64,000 nucleotides of DNA, from contig JACKMT010000003.1 in the NCBI GenBank assembly GCA_024235255.1, positions 585,648 through 649,647 on the forward strand. Reading direction: 5' to 3'. Below, piece by piece: positions 8,897 through 17,100 of this stretch. Source of the stretch: Chromatiaceae bacterium. GTDB taxonomy: Bacteria; Pseudomonadota; Gammaproteobacteria; Chromatiales; Chromatiaceae. Under the pieces are notes generated by a model. It made no database searches and had not been told where the DNA came from. It saw nothing but the letters and a program-made list of their open reading frames with translations. Both the position numbers and the translations under genes were made by a program. Positions within the stretch are counted from its first letter, which is position 1; every line of letters begins with the position of its first letter.

Positions 8897-9658
8897 CTGG
8901 ACTCGGTCTTTATTGCCGAGAGTACGTTTTGAGACGCTCTCCAGCCGTTCCAGATCCAGCAGTTGGATATGTTTGCGCTCGACCTCCAGCAGCCCATCTT
9001 CCTGAAATCGGGTGAACAGGCGGCTCACAGTTTCCACTGCTAGCCCGAGATAGCTGCCGATTTCATGGCGGGACATGCTGAGATAAAAATCAAATGGTGA
9101 AAAACCCCGGCGTTTGAATCTTGCTGAAAGACTCAGCAGAAAAGCGGCCAGCCGTTCCTCAGCATTGTTCTTTCCGAGTAGCGTCAGCATGCTTTCATCC
9201 TGGCTGATTTCCCTGCTCAAAAGACGGTACATCTGGTGCTGCAGGCTCGGCATGCTGGTGCTCAACTCCTCCAGATGACTGAAAGGAATTTCGCAGATGG
9301 CGGAGGTTTCGAGTATTTTGGCCGAACAGTTGTGGATGGCATTTTCGATAGCATCCAGTCCGATTAACTCTCCCGGCAGGTGAAATCCCAGCACCTGTTC
9401 ACCGCCGTCCTCGCTCGGTGCGTAAGTTTTCACTGAGCCGGTTTTAACGATGTAGAGACATTGAAATGAGTCGCCTTCGCGGAACAGATGATCGCCTCTG
9501 TGCAACGGCCGACTGCGTTTGATGATCCGGTCCAGCCTCTCCATGTCCTCCGGATCGAGCCCCATCGGCAGACAAAGGGTTACCAGACTGCAGCTCTTGC
9601 AGGCGATCTTGATGTTCTCGAATGAGATAACTTTTCGGTCGCTCACAGTTTGGCCCAT
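8888..9658 (-). CDS. fnr: FNR/Anr-type anaerobic regulator
   Basis: Oxygen-sensing transcription factor of the CRP/FNR family, 256 aa from the start chosen here. The N-terminal cysteine cluster for an oxygen-labile 4Fe-4S centre is present (CKSCSLVTLC), and the fourth ligand is in TSAICEIPFSHLEEL. The effector domain has FHLPGELIGLDAI. The recognition helix LAVETVSRLFTRFQ carries the E, S and R residues that read TTGAT half-sites in E. coli FNR. A longer frame could begin at TTG 9709, but that codon lies inside a perfect FNR box, so the ATG at 9658 is preferred and matches the family length. Autoregulation is likely from the two upstream boxes. Confidence 0.95.
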   Translation of the reverse strand: MGQTVSDRKVISFENIKIACKSCSLVTLCLPMGLDPEDMERLDRIIKRSRPLHRGDHLFREGDSFQCLYIVKTGSVKTYAPSEDGGEQVLGFHLPGELIGLDAIENAIHNCSAKILETSAICEIPFSHLEELSTSMPSLQHQMYRLLSREISQDESMLTLLGKNNAEERLAAFLLSLSARFKRRGFSPFDFYLSMSRHEIGSYLGLAVETVSRLFTRFQEDGLLEVERKHIQLLDLERLESVSKRTLGNKDRVQST

Positions 9659-9695
9659 GCTGTTTATCGGATAGATCACTATTGTGGCTTTTCGG

Positions 9696-9709
9696 TTGAT
9701 CTGGATCAA
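9696..9709. promoter_or_regulatory. FNR box (proximal)
   Basis: Perfect match to the FNR consensus TTGAT-N4-ATCAA (TTGATCTGGATCAA), centred at 9702.5, 44 bases before the preferred fnr start. Too close to the start for a usual activator position, so a repressing role over the fnr promoter is plausible (inference). Confidence 0.88.
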
Positions 9710-9717
9710 GTAGAATT

Positions 9718-9731
9718 TTGATCTAAATCAA
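9718..9731. promoter_or_regulatory. FNR box (distal)
   Basis: Second perfect TTGAT-N4-ATCAA site (TTGATCTAAATCAA), centred at 9724.5, exactly 22 bp from the first, so both face the same side of the helix. If it acts at -41.5, fnr transcription would start near 9683 and the proximal box would cover the core promoter. Confidence 0.88.
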
Positions 9732-10097
<366 letters not shown>

Positions 10098-11111
10098 TCA
10101 GCCGGGTGATGCCACCGGTTGCGGTTGCAGCAGAACCTTCTGGTAATTGCGGTAAATCGGACTCTCTTCCGGAAAATAATTGAGCAACGCAGCGGTATAG
10201 CGGTCAAACGGGTTCCTTATCGCACAGAGATTTTTCTTTGTGGGTGTCTGCAGATCGTAGCTGTTGAATCGGATCAGAAAGGGGACCGGGTAGTCGGTAC
10301 CGAACAGAATCTTGTGGTGCACCGCTTGCTGTCCGGATAGGTGCCGCAGCGCCCTTGCCCGCATCGGCGAGAGTATGGCCGAGACGTCGCCGTAGAGATT
10401 GGGGTGCGTCTGCAGCATCTCCAGCAGCCGGAAATAGTCGGCATCGAAACAGCCTGGATTTTTTGACAGGTTCTTCCAGACGCGCAGTTTGTGGCTGATG
10501 CGTCCCAGTCCCATATGCGCAGCGATGACGGTGACGCCGGTCGCCAGCGGGAGGTTGAGCATCTCGATACGTTCAAAACGGGCGAAGGAGTGGATGCTGT
10601 ACTCGCTGCCGATGTGGATGATCAGCGGAATCCGCCTCTCCTTCAGTTTTTCGTAATACGGGATGAAGCGTTCGTCGTTGAGATCCACCCCCCAGTAGTT
10701 CTGCAGAAACTTGGCTCCGACGCATCCACTCTCCGTATACCTGTCGATCAACTCCAATGCATCCGGACGCCGCGGATTGATCGAGAAAAAGGGGATGAAC
10801 TGGTCGGGATATCTTGCCGCTACCGCCAGCACATCCTCAGTCATCGCGCAGACGGTCTTGTCCCGGTCGATCTCCCGTCCCTGCTCGTCGAGGCGGGCAT
10901 CGACACCGAACAGACACGCCTTCTCCACGAATCGGGATTCGGCGACGGCGCGCGCCATGGAATCGACATAGGCCGCAAAAGGTCTGGTCATCAGCTGTAC
11001 CGGGTCGGCGCCCAGATTCCTGGCAAAGAAGCGCACACTGATCCGGTCGAACAGCCGGTCGAAGCGCACCTGCGGATTGAGCAGATGGGTATGTATATCG
11101 ATGGTTCTCAT
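10098..11111 (-). CDS. Metal-dependent hydrolase, amidohydrolase-2 family (TIM barrel)
   Basis: Probable zinc- or iron-dependent hydrolase or decarboxylase of the amidohydrolase-2 family, 337 aa. Metal-binding positions are visible: IDIHTHLL at residue 4, GAKFLQN (Lys), IHIGSEY and VIAAHMGLG (His), and ILFGTDYP (Asp) near the end. The ATG at 11111 is preferred because GGAGAAGG lies about eight bases upstream and the family's MRTIDIHTH start follows it. The first 174 bases and the 48 bases upstream are duplicated at 13891-14114, and the bases before the start are a relic of the 3' end of the acyl-ACP synthetase fusion gene. Substrate unknown. Confidence 0.85.
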   Translation of the reverse strand: MRTIDIHTHLLNPQVRFDRLFDRISVRFFARNLGADPVQLMTRPFAAYVDSMARAVAESRFVEKACLFGVDARLDEQGREIDRDKTVCAMTEDVLAVAARYPDQFIPFFSINPRRPDALELIDRYTESGCVGAKFLQNYWGVDLNDERFIPYYEKLKERRIPLIIHIGSEYSIHSFARFERIEMLNLPLATGVTVIAAHMGLGRISHKLRVWKNLSKNPGCFDADYFRLLEMLQTHPNLYGDVSAILSPMRARALRHLSGQQAVHHKILFGTDYPVPFLIRFNSYDLQTPTKKNLCAIRNPFDRYTAALLNYFPEESPIYRNYQKVLLQPQPVASPG

Positions 11112-11159
11112 GCCGCCGCCTTCTCCAGCGCGAGCTGTTTGGCCTGGCTGAAGTCGTTC
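10936..11159. repeat. 224-bp direct repeat, copy 1
   Basis: Aligns without gaps to 13891-14114 at a constant offset of 2,955 bp. I count about 20 mismatches, roughly 91% identity. It covers the start of the amidohydrolase gene and 48 bases that correspond to the 3' end of the acyl-ACP synthetase fusion gene. The outer ends of both genes differ outside the repeat. Confidence 0.93.
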
Positions 11160-11369
11160 AGGTATAGGGAGAATAACCGCAACACCCCTGTATCTCAAAG
11201 CTGAAAACTGGAAGCTGGGTATGTCTGAAATATCCGTCGATGCGGCCTCAATCTATTCAATTCCCTAGATTTACGACTAAATCTGCTTGCTTCCTCCGCC
11301 GTCCTGATCTGCCTACTGCATGCGGGCAACATGCCGCCAAGCAACCTATTCTTATGTTGCTGTGCCGTG

Positions 11370-11700
11370 TAGAAAAGTGTGAAAACCAAGAGCTATACAA
11401 ACCAGTCTGAATCTGGCGAGGCCCGCGTTGCCGGCAGCAACTCGGGTGGTGGCGGTGATGCGCCTTTCTTCATGAACTTCCGCTGTCTGCTGGCACTCGG
11501 AAATGTCCTCGACAATAGACCAGATAAACTTCTCACCATCACGGTTGGTCACATGTACGCCGTTGAGACAGAGCGAAATCAGGCTCCCGTCAGACCGCTC
11601 ATATTCTTTCACCGGGACACACAACGGGCCGGATTGCTTGCAGAAAGAAAGCCTGGCTCCGGACCGGCGGAAGAGCGATCGGACATACTGTCCCGGAATT
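11370..11700 (-). pseudogene. PAS-domain protein remnant
   Basis: The leftward frame reads YVRSLFRRSGARLSF, then CVPVKEYERSDGSLISL and FIWSIVEDISE, which resembles the end of a PAS sensor domain of the kind found in bacterial signalling proteins. No start codon, ribosome-binding site or output domain is attached. After EDISE the frame continues into unrelated sequence and stops. I read it as a fragment left by rearrangement. Confidence 0.55.
11685..11700 (-). repeat. Dispersed-repeat motif, inverted copy 1
   Basis: On the minus strand this reads AATTCCGGGACAGTAT. A near-identical motif in the opposite orientation lies at 13758-13774, so the pair brackets the cytochrome c and panE genes as inverted repeats. 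Similar motifs are, from memory, common beside REP-associated transposases. Confidence 0.55.
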
Positions 11701-11836
11701 CCCGATAACGTTAATAATTCTCACTTGTCTCCGACTCCTTTTAACCTGGTTTTCTGTCCGGATTCTTAATACAGATTTAAGGTGGGCTTGCTATGATATG
11801 AAGCAGTTTCAACTCAGCACAAATAAGGAAGCAGAT

Positions 11837-12580
11837 ATGCTGTACAAACCACGCAGGAAAACCCGTTACAAAATGGCTATTGCCGGATTTTGCTTGGTTG
11901 CCATGTTCCTCGGCATGACCGGCACTGTAATCGCGCAGAGCGACCTCTACTCCATCGCACGCGGCGGCAGGCTCTACGACAAGTGGTTCGCAGAGATCGA
12001 GGACGGAGAGGCGCCTCAGACGGCCCATCCAAATTATCCTGAAGCGGGAGAATATAAAGGCAAAAAAGCCGCAGACTGGCGTTGTAAGGAGTGCCATGGC
12101 TGGGACTACCTGGGTAACCAGGGTGCCTATGCCAGCGGCAAACACTTCACCGGGATCAAGGGTATCGCGGGAATGGCGGGAGCGGATCCGGCAAAGATCG
12201 TCGCCGTGATGAAAGACGCGACCCACGCCCTGGCACAGAGCGGTCTGACAGATGAGGACTACCATGATCTGGCGATGTTCGTCAGCAGGGGACAGGCCAG
12301 TTCGGAAAGCTTTATCGACAGCAAGAGTAAAGCCGTGACGGGTGATACCGGAGTGGGACAGGGCTATTATGAGACGGTTTGCGCCAAATGCCATGGCCTG
12401 GACGGAAAATTGGATGATCAGATGCCTCCCCTGGGAAAGCTGTCCAACGACAACCCTTGGGAAGTGTTGCATAAAGTCCGCTTTGGCCAGCCCAACGAAG
12501 AGATGCCCGCATTGATCTCATTCGGCAGCCAGGTAGCGGTAGACCTGCTCGCTTATCTGCAGAGCCTGCCACAGGAGTAG
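11837..12580 (+). CDS. Periplasmic dihaem cytochrome c
   Basis: Secreted c-type cytochrome, 247 aa. A signal peptide occupies residues 1-35 (basic YKPRRKTRYK, then a hydrophobic stretch ending VIAQ). Two haem-attachment motifs are present, CKECH near residue 86 and CAKCH near residue 184, so it has two cytochrome c domains. The second domain has an MPPLG segment that could supply an axial methionine. The ATG at 11837 is preferred over 11798 because AAGGAAG lies six bases upstream. It is a single gene followed by hairpins. Electron donor and acceptor are unknown; no oxidase or dehydrogenase partner is adjacent. Confidence 0.88.
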   Translation: MLYKPRRKTRYKMAIAGFCLVAMFLGMTGTVIAQSDLYSIARGGRLYDKWFAEIEDGEAPQTAHPNYPEAGEYKGKKAADWRCKECHGWDYLGNQGAYASGKHFTGIKGIAGMAGADPAKIVAVMKDATHALAQSGLTDEDYHDLAMFVSRGQASSESFIDSKSKAVTGDTGVGQGYYETVCAKCHGLDGKLDDQMPPLGKLSNDNPWEVLHKVRFGQPNEEMPALISFGSQVAVDLLAYLQSLPQE

Positions 12581-12595
12581 GAATTACCGGAGAAG

Positions 12596-12614
12596 CACCA
12601 GGCTGATCCTGGTG
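12596..12614 (+). other. Short perfect hairpin after the cytochrome gene
   Basis: CACCAGG and CCTGGTG form a seven-base-pair stem with a five-base loop, 16 bases after the stop codon. No T-run follows, so it may protect the 3' end instead of terminating. Confidence 0.5.
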
Positions 12615-12638
12615 GCGACTGCAATCTTTCGCCAGGGG

Positions 12639-12676
12639 CCGCAGAGATCAGGAATGGTCTCTGCGCGGCTCTTTTT
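12639..12676 (+). terminator. Rho-independent terminator of the cytochrome c gene
   Basis: An eight-base-pair stem CGCAGAGA/TCTCTGCG with a ten-base loop is followed closely by TCTTTTT. Position after the cytochrome stop and before the convergent panE fits. Confidence 0.75.
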
Positions 12677-12774
12677 ATCGCAGCGAACTTCAGGTTGACA
12701 GCATTTTCGGGGTTCCGGGGCAGCTGTCAGCCGATCGGGAAATAGCGGATAGGGATCTCTGGAACCATCGACTC

Positions 12775-13701
12775 TCAACGGATAGCCATCCCCTCCGCAT
12801 ACAACTTCAACGCCGCATAAATCGTCCGATTGATCGGCGTTGGCACTTGGGCTTCGAGGCCTAACCGTGCGACGGCGCCTGAGAGCCATTCCACTTCGAG
12901 GCGGTTGCCGCGTTCCAGGTCGCCGAGCATGGAAGAGACCATGTCGGCCGGCAGGCTGTCAACGAACTTCATCTGTCTGTCCACCACATCGGCCGGGAGG
13001 TGGACACCCCTGGCGCAGGCAACGGCCACGGCTTCGTCCATTACTTCGCGCAGCAGCTCGCGAGTGACTCTGTCCTCACGAATCGGTCCTATGGGCATTC
13101 GCGTGAGCGAGGTCATGCCGGAGAGACCCACCAGAAACACGAATTTCTCCCAGATCAGACGTTGGATGTCGTTCGTCAGACAGGACTCGATCTTTGCTCG
13201 CTGGCAGGCTGCGTGCAGTTTCCGGGCACGCGAGGACTCAGAGCCGTTCAGTTCGCCAAAGGTGAGCCTGGCCATCTGGCCGTTGTGGCGGATGACGCCG
13301 GGTTTTTCGATCAGAGCGGCGATATGGGCGACGCCGCCCATCACATGCTGTTTTCCGAGCACGCTGGTGAGGATGCTGATGGCGTCGACACCGTTCTGGA
13401 ACGAAATGATACCGGTGTCGGGCCCCATCAGCGGCTTGGCGCTGATGGCCGCTTCCCCGGTGCTCCACAACTTGACCGCTAACAGTACGATATCCACCTG
13501 CCCCACCTCGGCTGGGTCACTCTCCACCTTGACTGGCATGAGGTTGAGGTTGCCCAGCGCAGAGAGCACTTGCAAGCCGTCTCTGCTCATCACCTCCAGG
13601 TGCGCCCCTCGGGCGATGAAGGTGACATCTTCGCCGGCGGCGGCGAGCCGTGCTCCGAAATAGCCGCCGACTCCGCCGGCGCCGATGATCGCGATTTTCA
13701 T
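12775..13701 (-). CDS. panE: 2-dehydropantoate 2-reductase family protein
   Basis: NADPH-dependent ketopantoate reductase of the ApbA/PanE family, which makes pantoate for coenzyme A; 308 aa. The N-terminal nucleotide-binding motif is MKIAIIGAGGVGGYFGARL, and the catalytic lysine region is LIWEKFVFLVGLSG near residue 180. The start at 13701 is supported by the motif position and by CAGGGGG just upstream; an upstream in-frame ATG at 13737 is less likely. Paralogues acting on other 2-oxo acids are common, so the name is by family. The gene stands alone, convergent with the cytochrome gene, inside the segment bracketed by repeats. Confidence 0.85.
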   Translation of the reverse strand: MKIAIIGAGGVGGYFGARLAAAGEDVTFIARGAHLEVMSRDGLQVLSALGNLNLMPVKVESDPAEVGQVDIVLLAVKLWSTGEAAISAKPLMGPDTGIISFQNGVDAISILTSVLGKQHVMGGVAHIAALIEKPGVIRHNGQMARLTFGELNGSESSRARKLHAACQRAKIESCLTNDIQRLIWEKFVFLVGLSGMTSLTRMPIGPIREDRVTRELLREVMDEAVAVACARGVHLPADVVDRQMKFVDSLPADMVSSMLGDLERGNRLEVEWLSGAVARLGLEAQVPTPINRTIYAALKLYAEGMAIR

Positions 13702-13890
13702 TGTGGACCCCCTGCTGACTGGAAATGATTCAGGCAATTTGCGCTAAATTCTTACACAGTTCCGGGGACAGTATACTTATCTCTAAAAATCGATTTAATC
13801 TGAATTAGGTGAACCACAAAAAATGAAAAAACAGGGTCAGAGCACAAAAACACTGATATTAGAGAAAATTGTTCTTTGACCCCATTTTTC
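13702..13890. other. Repeat-rich intergenic segment
   Basis: No gene. It holds the motif AGTTCCGGGGACAGTAT at 13758-13774 (inverted partner at 11685-11700) and an imperfect inverted repeat at 13834-13883. The remnant amidohydrolase frame runs into this sequence. Confidence 0.6.
13834..13883. repeat. Imperfect inverted repeat, GGGTCA...TGACCCC type
   Basis: GGGTCAGAGCACA at the left matches the reverse complement of TGTTCTTTGACCCC at the right with few differences. It abuts the broken end of the duplicated amidohydrolase fragment. The same CAGAGTCA/TGACTCTG theme recurs at 60896-60956 upstream of lexA. Confidence 0.7.
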
Positions 13891-14066
13891 GATTCACGTA
13901 CGGCACGTGCCATGGAATCGACATGTGCCGCAAAAGGCCTGGTCATCAGCTGCACCGGGTCGGCGCCCAGATTCCTGGCAAAGAAGCGCACACTAATCCG
14001 GTCGAACAGCCGGTCGAAACGCACCTGTGGATTAAGTAGATGGGTATGGATATCGATGGTCCTCAT
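13891..14066 (-). pseudogene. Truncated amidohydrolase (first ~58 codons only)
   Basis: Starts MRTIDIHTHLLNPQVRFDRL exactly like the intact gene at 10098-11111, keeps about 58 matching codons, then runs into the repeat at 13834-13883 and stops. Its ATG overlaps the stop of the upstream fusion gene as ATGA, showing that in the ancestral order the amidohydrolase was translationally coupled to that gene. No metal site beyond HTH remains, so it cannot be functional. Confidence 0.9.
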
Positions 14067-14114
14067 GCCGCCACCGTCTCCAGCGCGAGCCGTTTGGCCT
14101 GGCTGAAGTCGTTC
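13891..14114. repeat. 224-bp direct repeat, copy 2
   Basis: Partner of 10936-11159, same orientation, about 91% identical. In this copy the end of the acyl-ACP synthetase fusion is intact and the amidohydrolase is broken; in the other copy the reverse is true. The repeats flank about 2.7 kb containing the PAS remnant, cytochrome c and panE. Confidence 0.93.
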
Positions 14115-17100
14115 TTGCCGCTGCCAAGTTTCGGAATCGCCTCAACCGGGATCAGCTCAGCCGGCCGCATCAACGGATTGAGTCCCGACTGATCGATCAG
14201 CCGCTTCAGCTCGTCAAGTGCGATATTGCCGGCGAACAGCAGCACGACTTTTTCACCCTTCTTGCCGTCAGGCAGGGCGGTGGCGAGTACTTCTGCATTC
14301 TCCGGGAGTAGTTTTCCGATGGCTGCCTCGACAGCGCCGAGGCTGATCATTTCGCCGCCGATCTTGGCGAAGCGCGAGTAGCGGTCGACGATGGTGAGAA
14401 AACCGTCTTCGTCCAGGTGGCCCTTGTCGCCGGTTTTGTACCAGCGCCTGCCGTCCAGCTCGATGATCGCCTCGGCAGTCTTTGCCGGATCGTCCAGATA
14501 GCCCAACATCACTTGGGTGCCGCCGAACAGGATCAAGCCGTCTTCGTTTACCGGCAGCGTTTGCAGGGTCCCGGGGTCGACGATACGAAAACTTCCGCCC
14601 GGCAGCGGCAGACCCACACTGCCCGGTTTGCTGCCCTGCTGCACCTTCCAATCCTCCGGGTCGATCCGGTCCGGAATATTGACGCTGGCTACCGGCGTGG
14701 TCTCGGTGGTGCCATAGCCCTCGTAGATCTCCTTATTGAACTTCAATTTAAATGCATCCCGTACCTCCGGACTCAACTTTTCGGCACCGGCCACCACCAC
14801 CCGCAGGGAGTCCAACATCAACCGATGGATACGCCGATTGAGCGTGAACAGCCGCAGAAAGGTGGAGGTGCCGCAAAACACCGTCGCCTGATACTTGGCG
14901 ATCGCTTTGGCGATAGTCAGTGCATCGGTTGGATCGGGATGACAGACTGCCGGTATCCCTTCGACCATCGGCAGCAGCCCGGTTACCGTCAGGCCGAAGG
15001 CGTGAAACAGCGGCAGCGTCGCCATCACCACATCTTCGTGCCGGGTGTCGAGCACATCGGAGACTTGGCGGATGTTGCCCATAATGTTGCGGTGGCTCAG
15101 TACCACCCCTTTGGGTTCGCCTTCGCTGCCGCTGGAGAAAAGAATAGCCGCCGGTTGCTCCAGTCCGACTGGATGGCCGAACAGTGCGAACAGCAGCCGC
15201 GCGGGGAGCAGCACCGATGCGGTCAGCAGTGTGAGCCTGGTAAAAGTTCCGATCTCCTCGTTCAAATCTTCGAGGAAGTAGACCCGTACGCCTGCCAGCA
15301 GATCGCTCAGGTCGACGCCGCGCTGCTCCAGCTTTTTGATGAACCGGCTGGAGGTGTAAACAGTTTGAATGTTTGCCTTCCTCACCGCGGATTGCAGCGC
15401 TGGGAGACTGGCGGTGTAGTTCAGGTTGACCAGCGTTTTGCCGCGCAGCAGCGCCGCCATGTTGGCGATGACACCGGCGCTGCTGGTGGGCAGCAGCAGC
15501 CCGACATTCGGTTCCGGGCTGCGTTGCGCGATCAGCCTGGAGAAGGCGATCACTCCGGTCAAGGTTTTGTAGCCGGAGAGCGCCGTCCCACCCAGCGCGT
15601 CGGCCAGGCAGAGTCTGCCGCCGCGCCGTTTGGCGGTCCGCATCCAGGCCAGCGGGATGGGATCCAGCGTGCGCGTGTGCTTCTCCCAGGTGTCGATCGA
15701 GAGGTCGAATACCCGCCGCTTCAGTTCGTGCGCCGGCGTCGCCAACGGCAGCGGTTTGCCGAACGCAACGATCACATCGGAGCGCAGCCGGGTGTTGCGC
15801 AGCTCCTGTAGCTTCTCGCTGGAGCGGGAGAAGCGGCTGCCCCAAAGACCGCGCAGATAGAACGGCAGAATCACCCCGTCTACTCCGTCAATCACCCGCT
15901 CGTAGCCCCGTTTAAACTCTCCCAGCTGCCCATTGCGGCTGATGGCGCCTTCCGGGAACAGGCAGACCACCTCGCCGGCACGCAGCAGCCCGTTGATCCG
16001 GTTCAGCGACTCTTTGCTGTTGCCGCCGGCAATCGGAATCACCCCGAACAGATCCAGAAACCACTTCAGATACCAGCGCTGGTAGATCCCCCGGTGCATG
16101 ACAAAGCGCACTGGGCGCGGGCAGGCAATCTGGATCATCGCCCAGTCGAGCCAGCTGATGTGGTTGCCCAGCATCAGCACGCCGCCCTGTCCCGGCAGGT
16201 TGTCGAATCCCAGCACCTCGATGCGATGGGTGCTGGCAAACAGTCGGGCAATCACCAGGCGCACCAGCGATTGGGGCAGCTGGTAGACGGTATAGACTGC
16301 GCCCACCAGCGCGGTAAGCGTCAGCAGGTGGAGCAGGCCGGCGCTTTCGAGCCCCTTGACCGCAAACAGCACGGTCAAACCGAGAAAACCGAGCATCACC
16401 AGATTCTGCACCCAGTTGTTGCCGGCCAGCACGGTGCCCAGCTCGCTATCCCTGGCATGAAACTGGATCAGCGCGTTCAGCGGTACGATGAACAGGCCGC
16501 CGGAGATTCCCAGCAGCAGAAAGTCGATGACGAGCAATCCGTTGGAGCTGATCTGCGGCAGGAAAAAGAGCGCCGCGACTATGCCCAGTGCGCCGAGCGG
16601 CACCAGGCCGGTTTCGATGTGGTGTTTGGAAGCCTTGCCGGCAAGCAGCGAGCCGACGATGATGCCGATGCCGGAGCAGGCCATCAGCCCCTGAATAACG
16701 ACGGTATTGGTCAGTGCCAGGCTCTCTTTGGCGAAGGCGGGAAAGGCGGCCAGCACCACCTGCGAGATCCCCCAGAATACCGACAGACCGACAATCGAGA
16801 GCCAGATGACGCGGTTATCCAACAACTTGCCGAAGTTGCCGCGCAGGTAGCGGCCGCTGCCGTAGTCTTGCCACTCGAAACGGCGATCCGGCGCCTCGGC
16901 CGGGGTGGGCTGGAGCTTCAGCGTCAGCAGAAACTCCAGCAACGAACAAACGACCAGCACCCAACCGAGCGGTGCGATCGCCTGCAGCACCTGGGATTCG
17001 CTGCGGTAAGCCACACCTGCCAGGCCCTGCTCAAACAGTACGGAGAAGACAAAAATACCGGAGAGAATCGCGACGATGGTGACTGCCTGCACTGCGGCAT

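Larger units (their letters stand above)
11160..11797. other. Gene-poor interval carrying a PAS remnant
   Basis: Between the repeat and the cytochrome gene there is no intact gene. It contains a decayed PAS-domain fragment (about 11370-11700, leftward) and a short dispersed-repeat motif at 11685-11700. The last 100 bases are AT-rich and presumably hold the promoter of the cytochrome gene. Confidence 0.6.

Noticed and set aside
9659..9709. TTG start at 9709 for fnr
   Set aside because: The TTG lies within a perfect FNR box, no ribosome-binding site precedes it, and the ATG at 9658 gives the normal family length.
14417..15811. Long rightward open frame (464 codons) opposite the acyl-ACP synthetase fusion
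   Set aside because: It is antisense to a gene with clear domains, and its translation is low-complexity and rich in Gln, His and Arg, typical of a shadow frame in GC-rich DNA.
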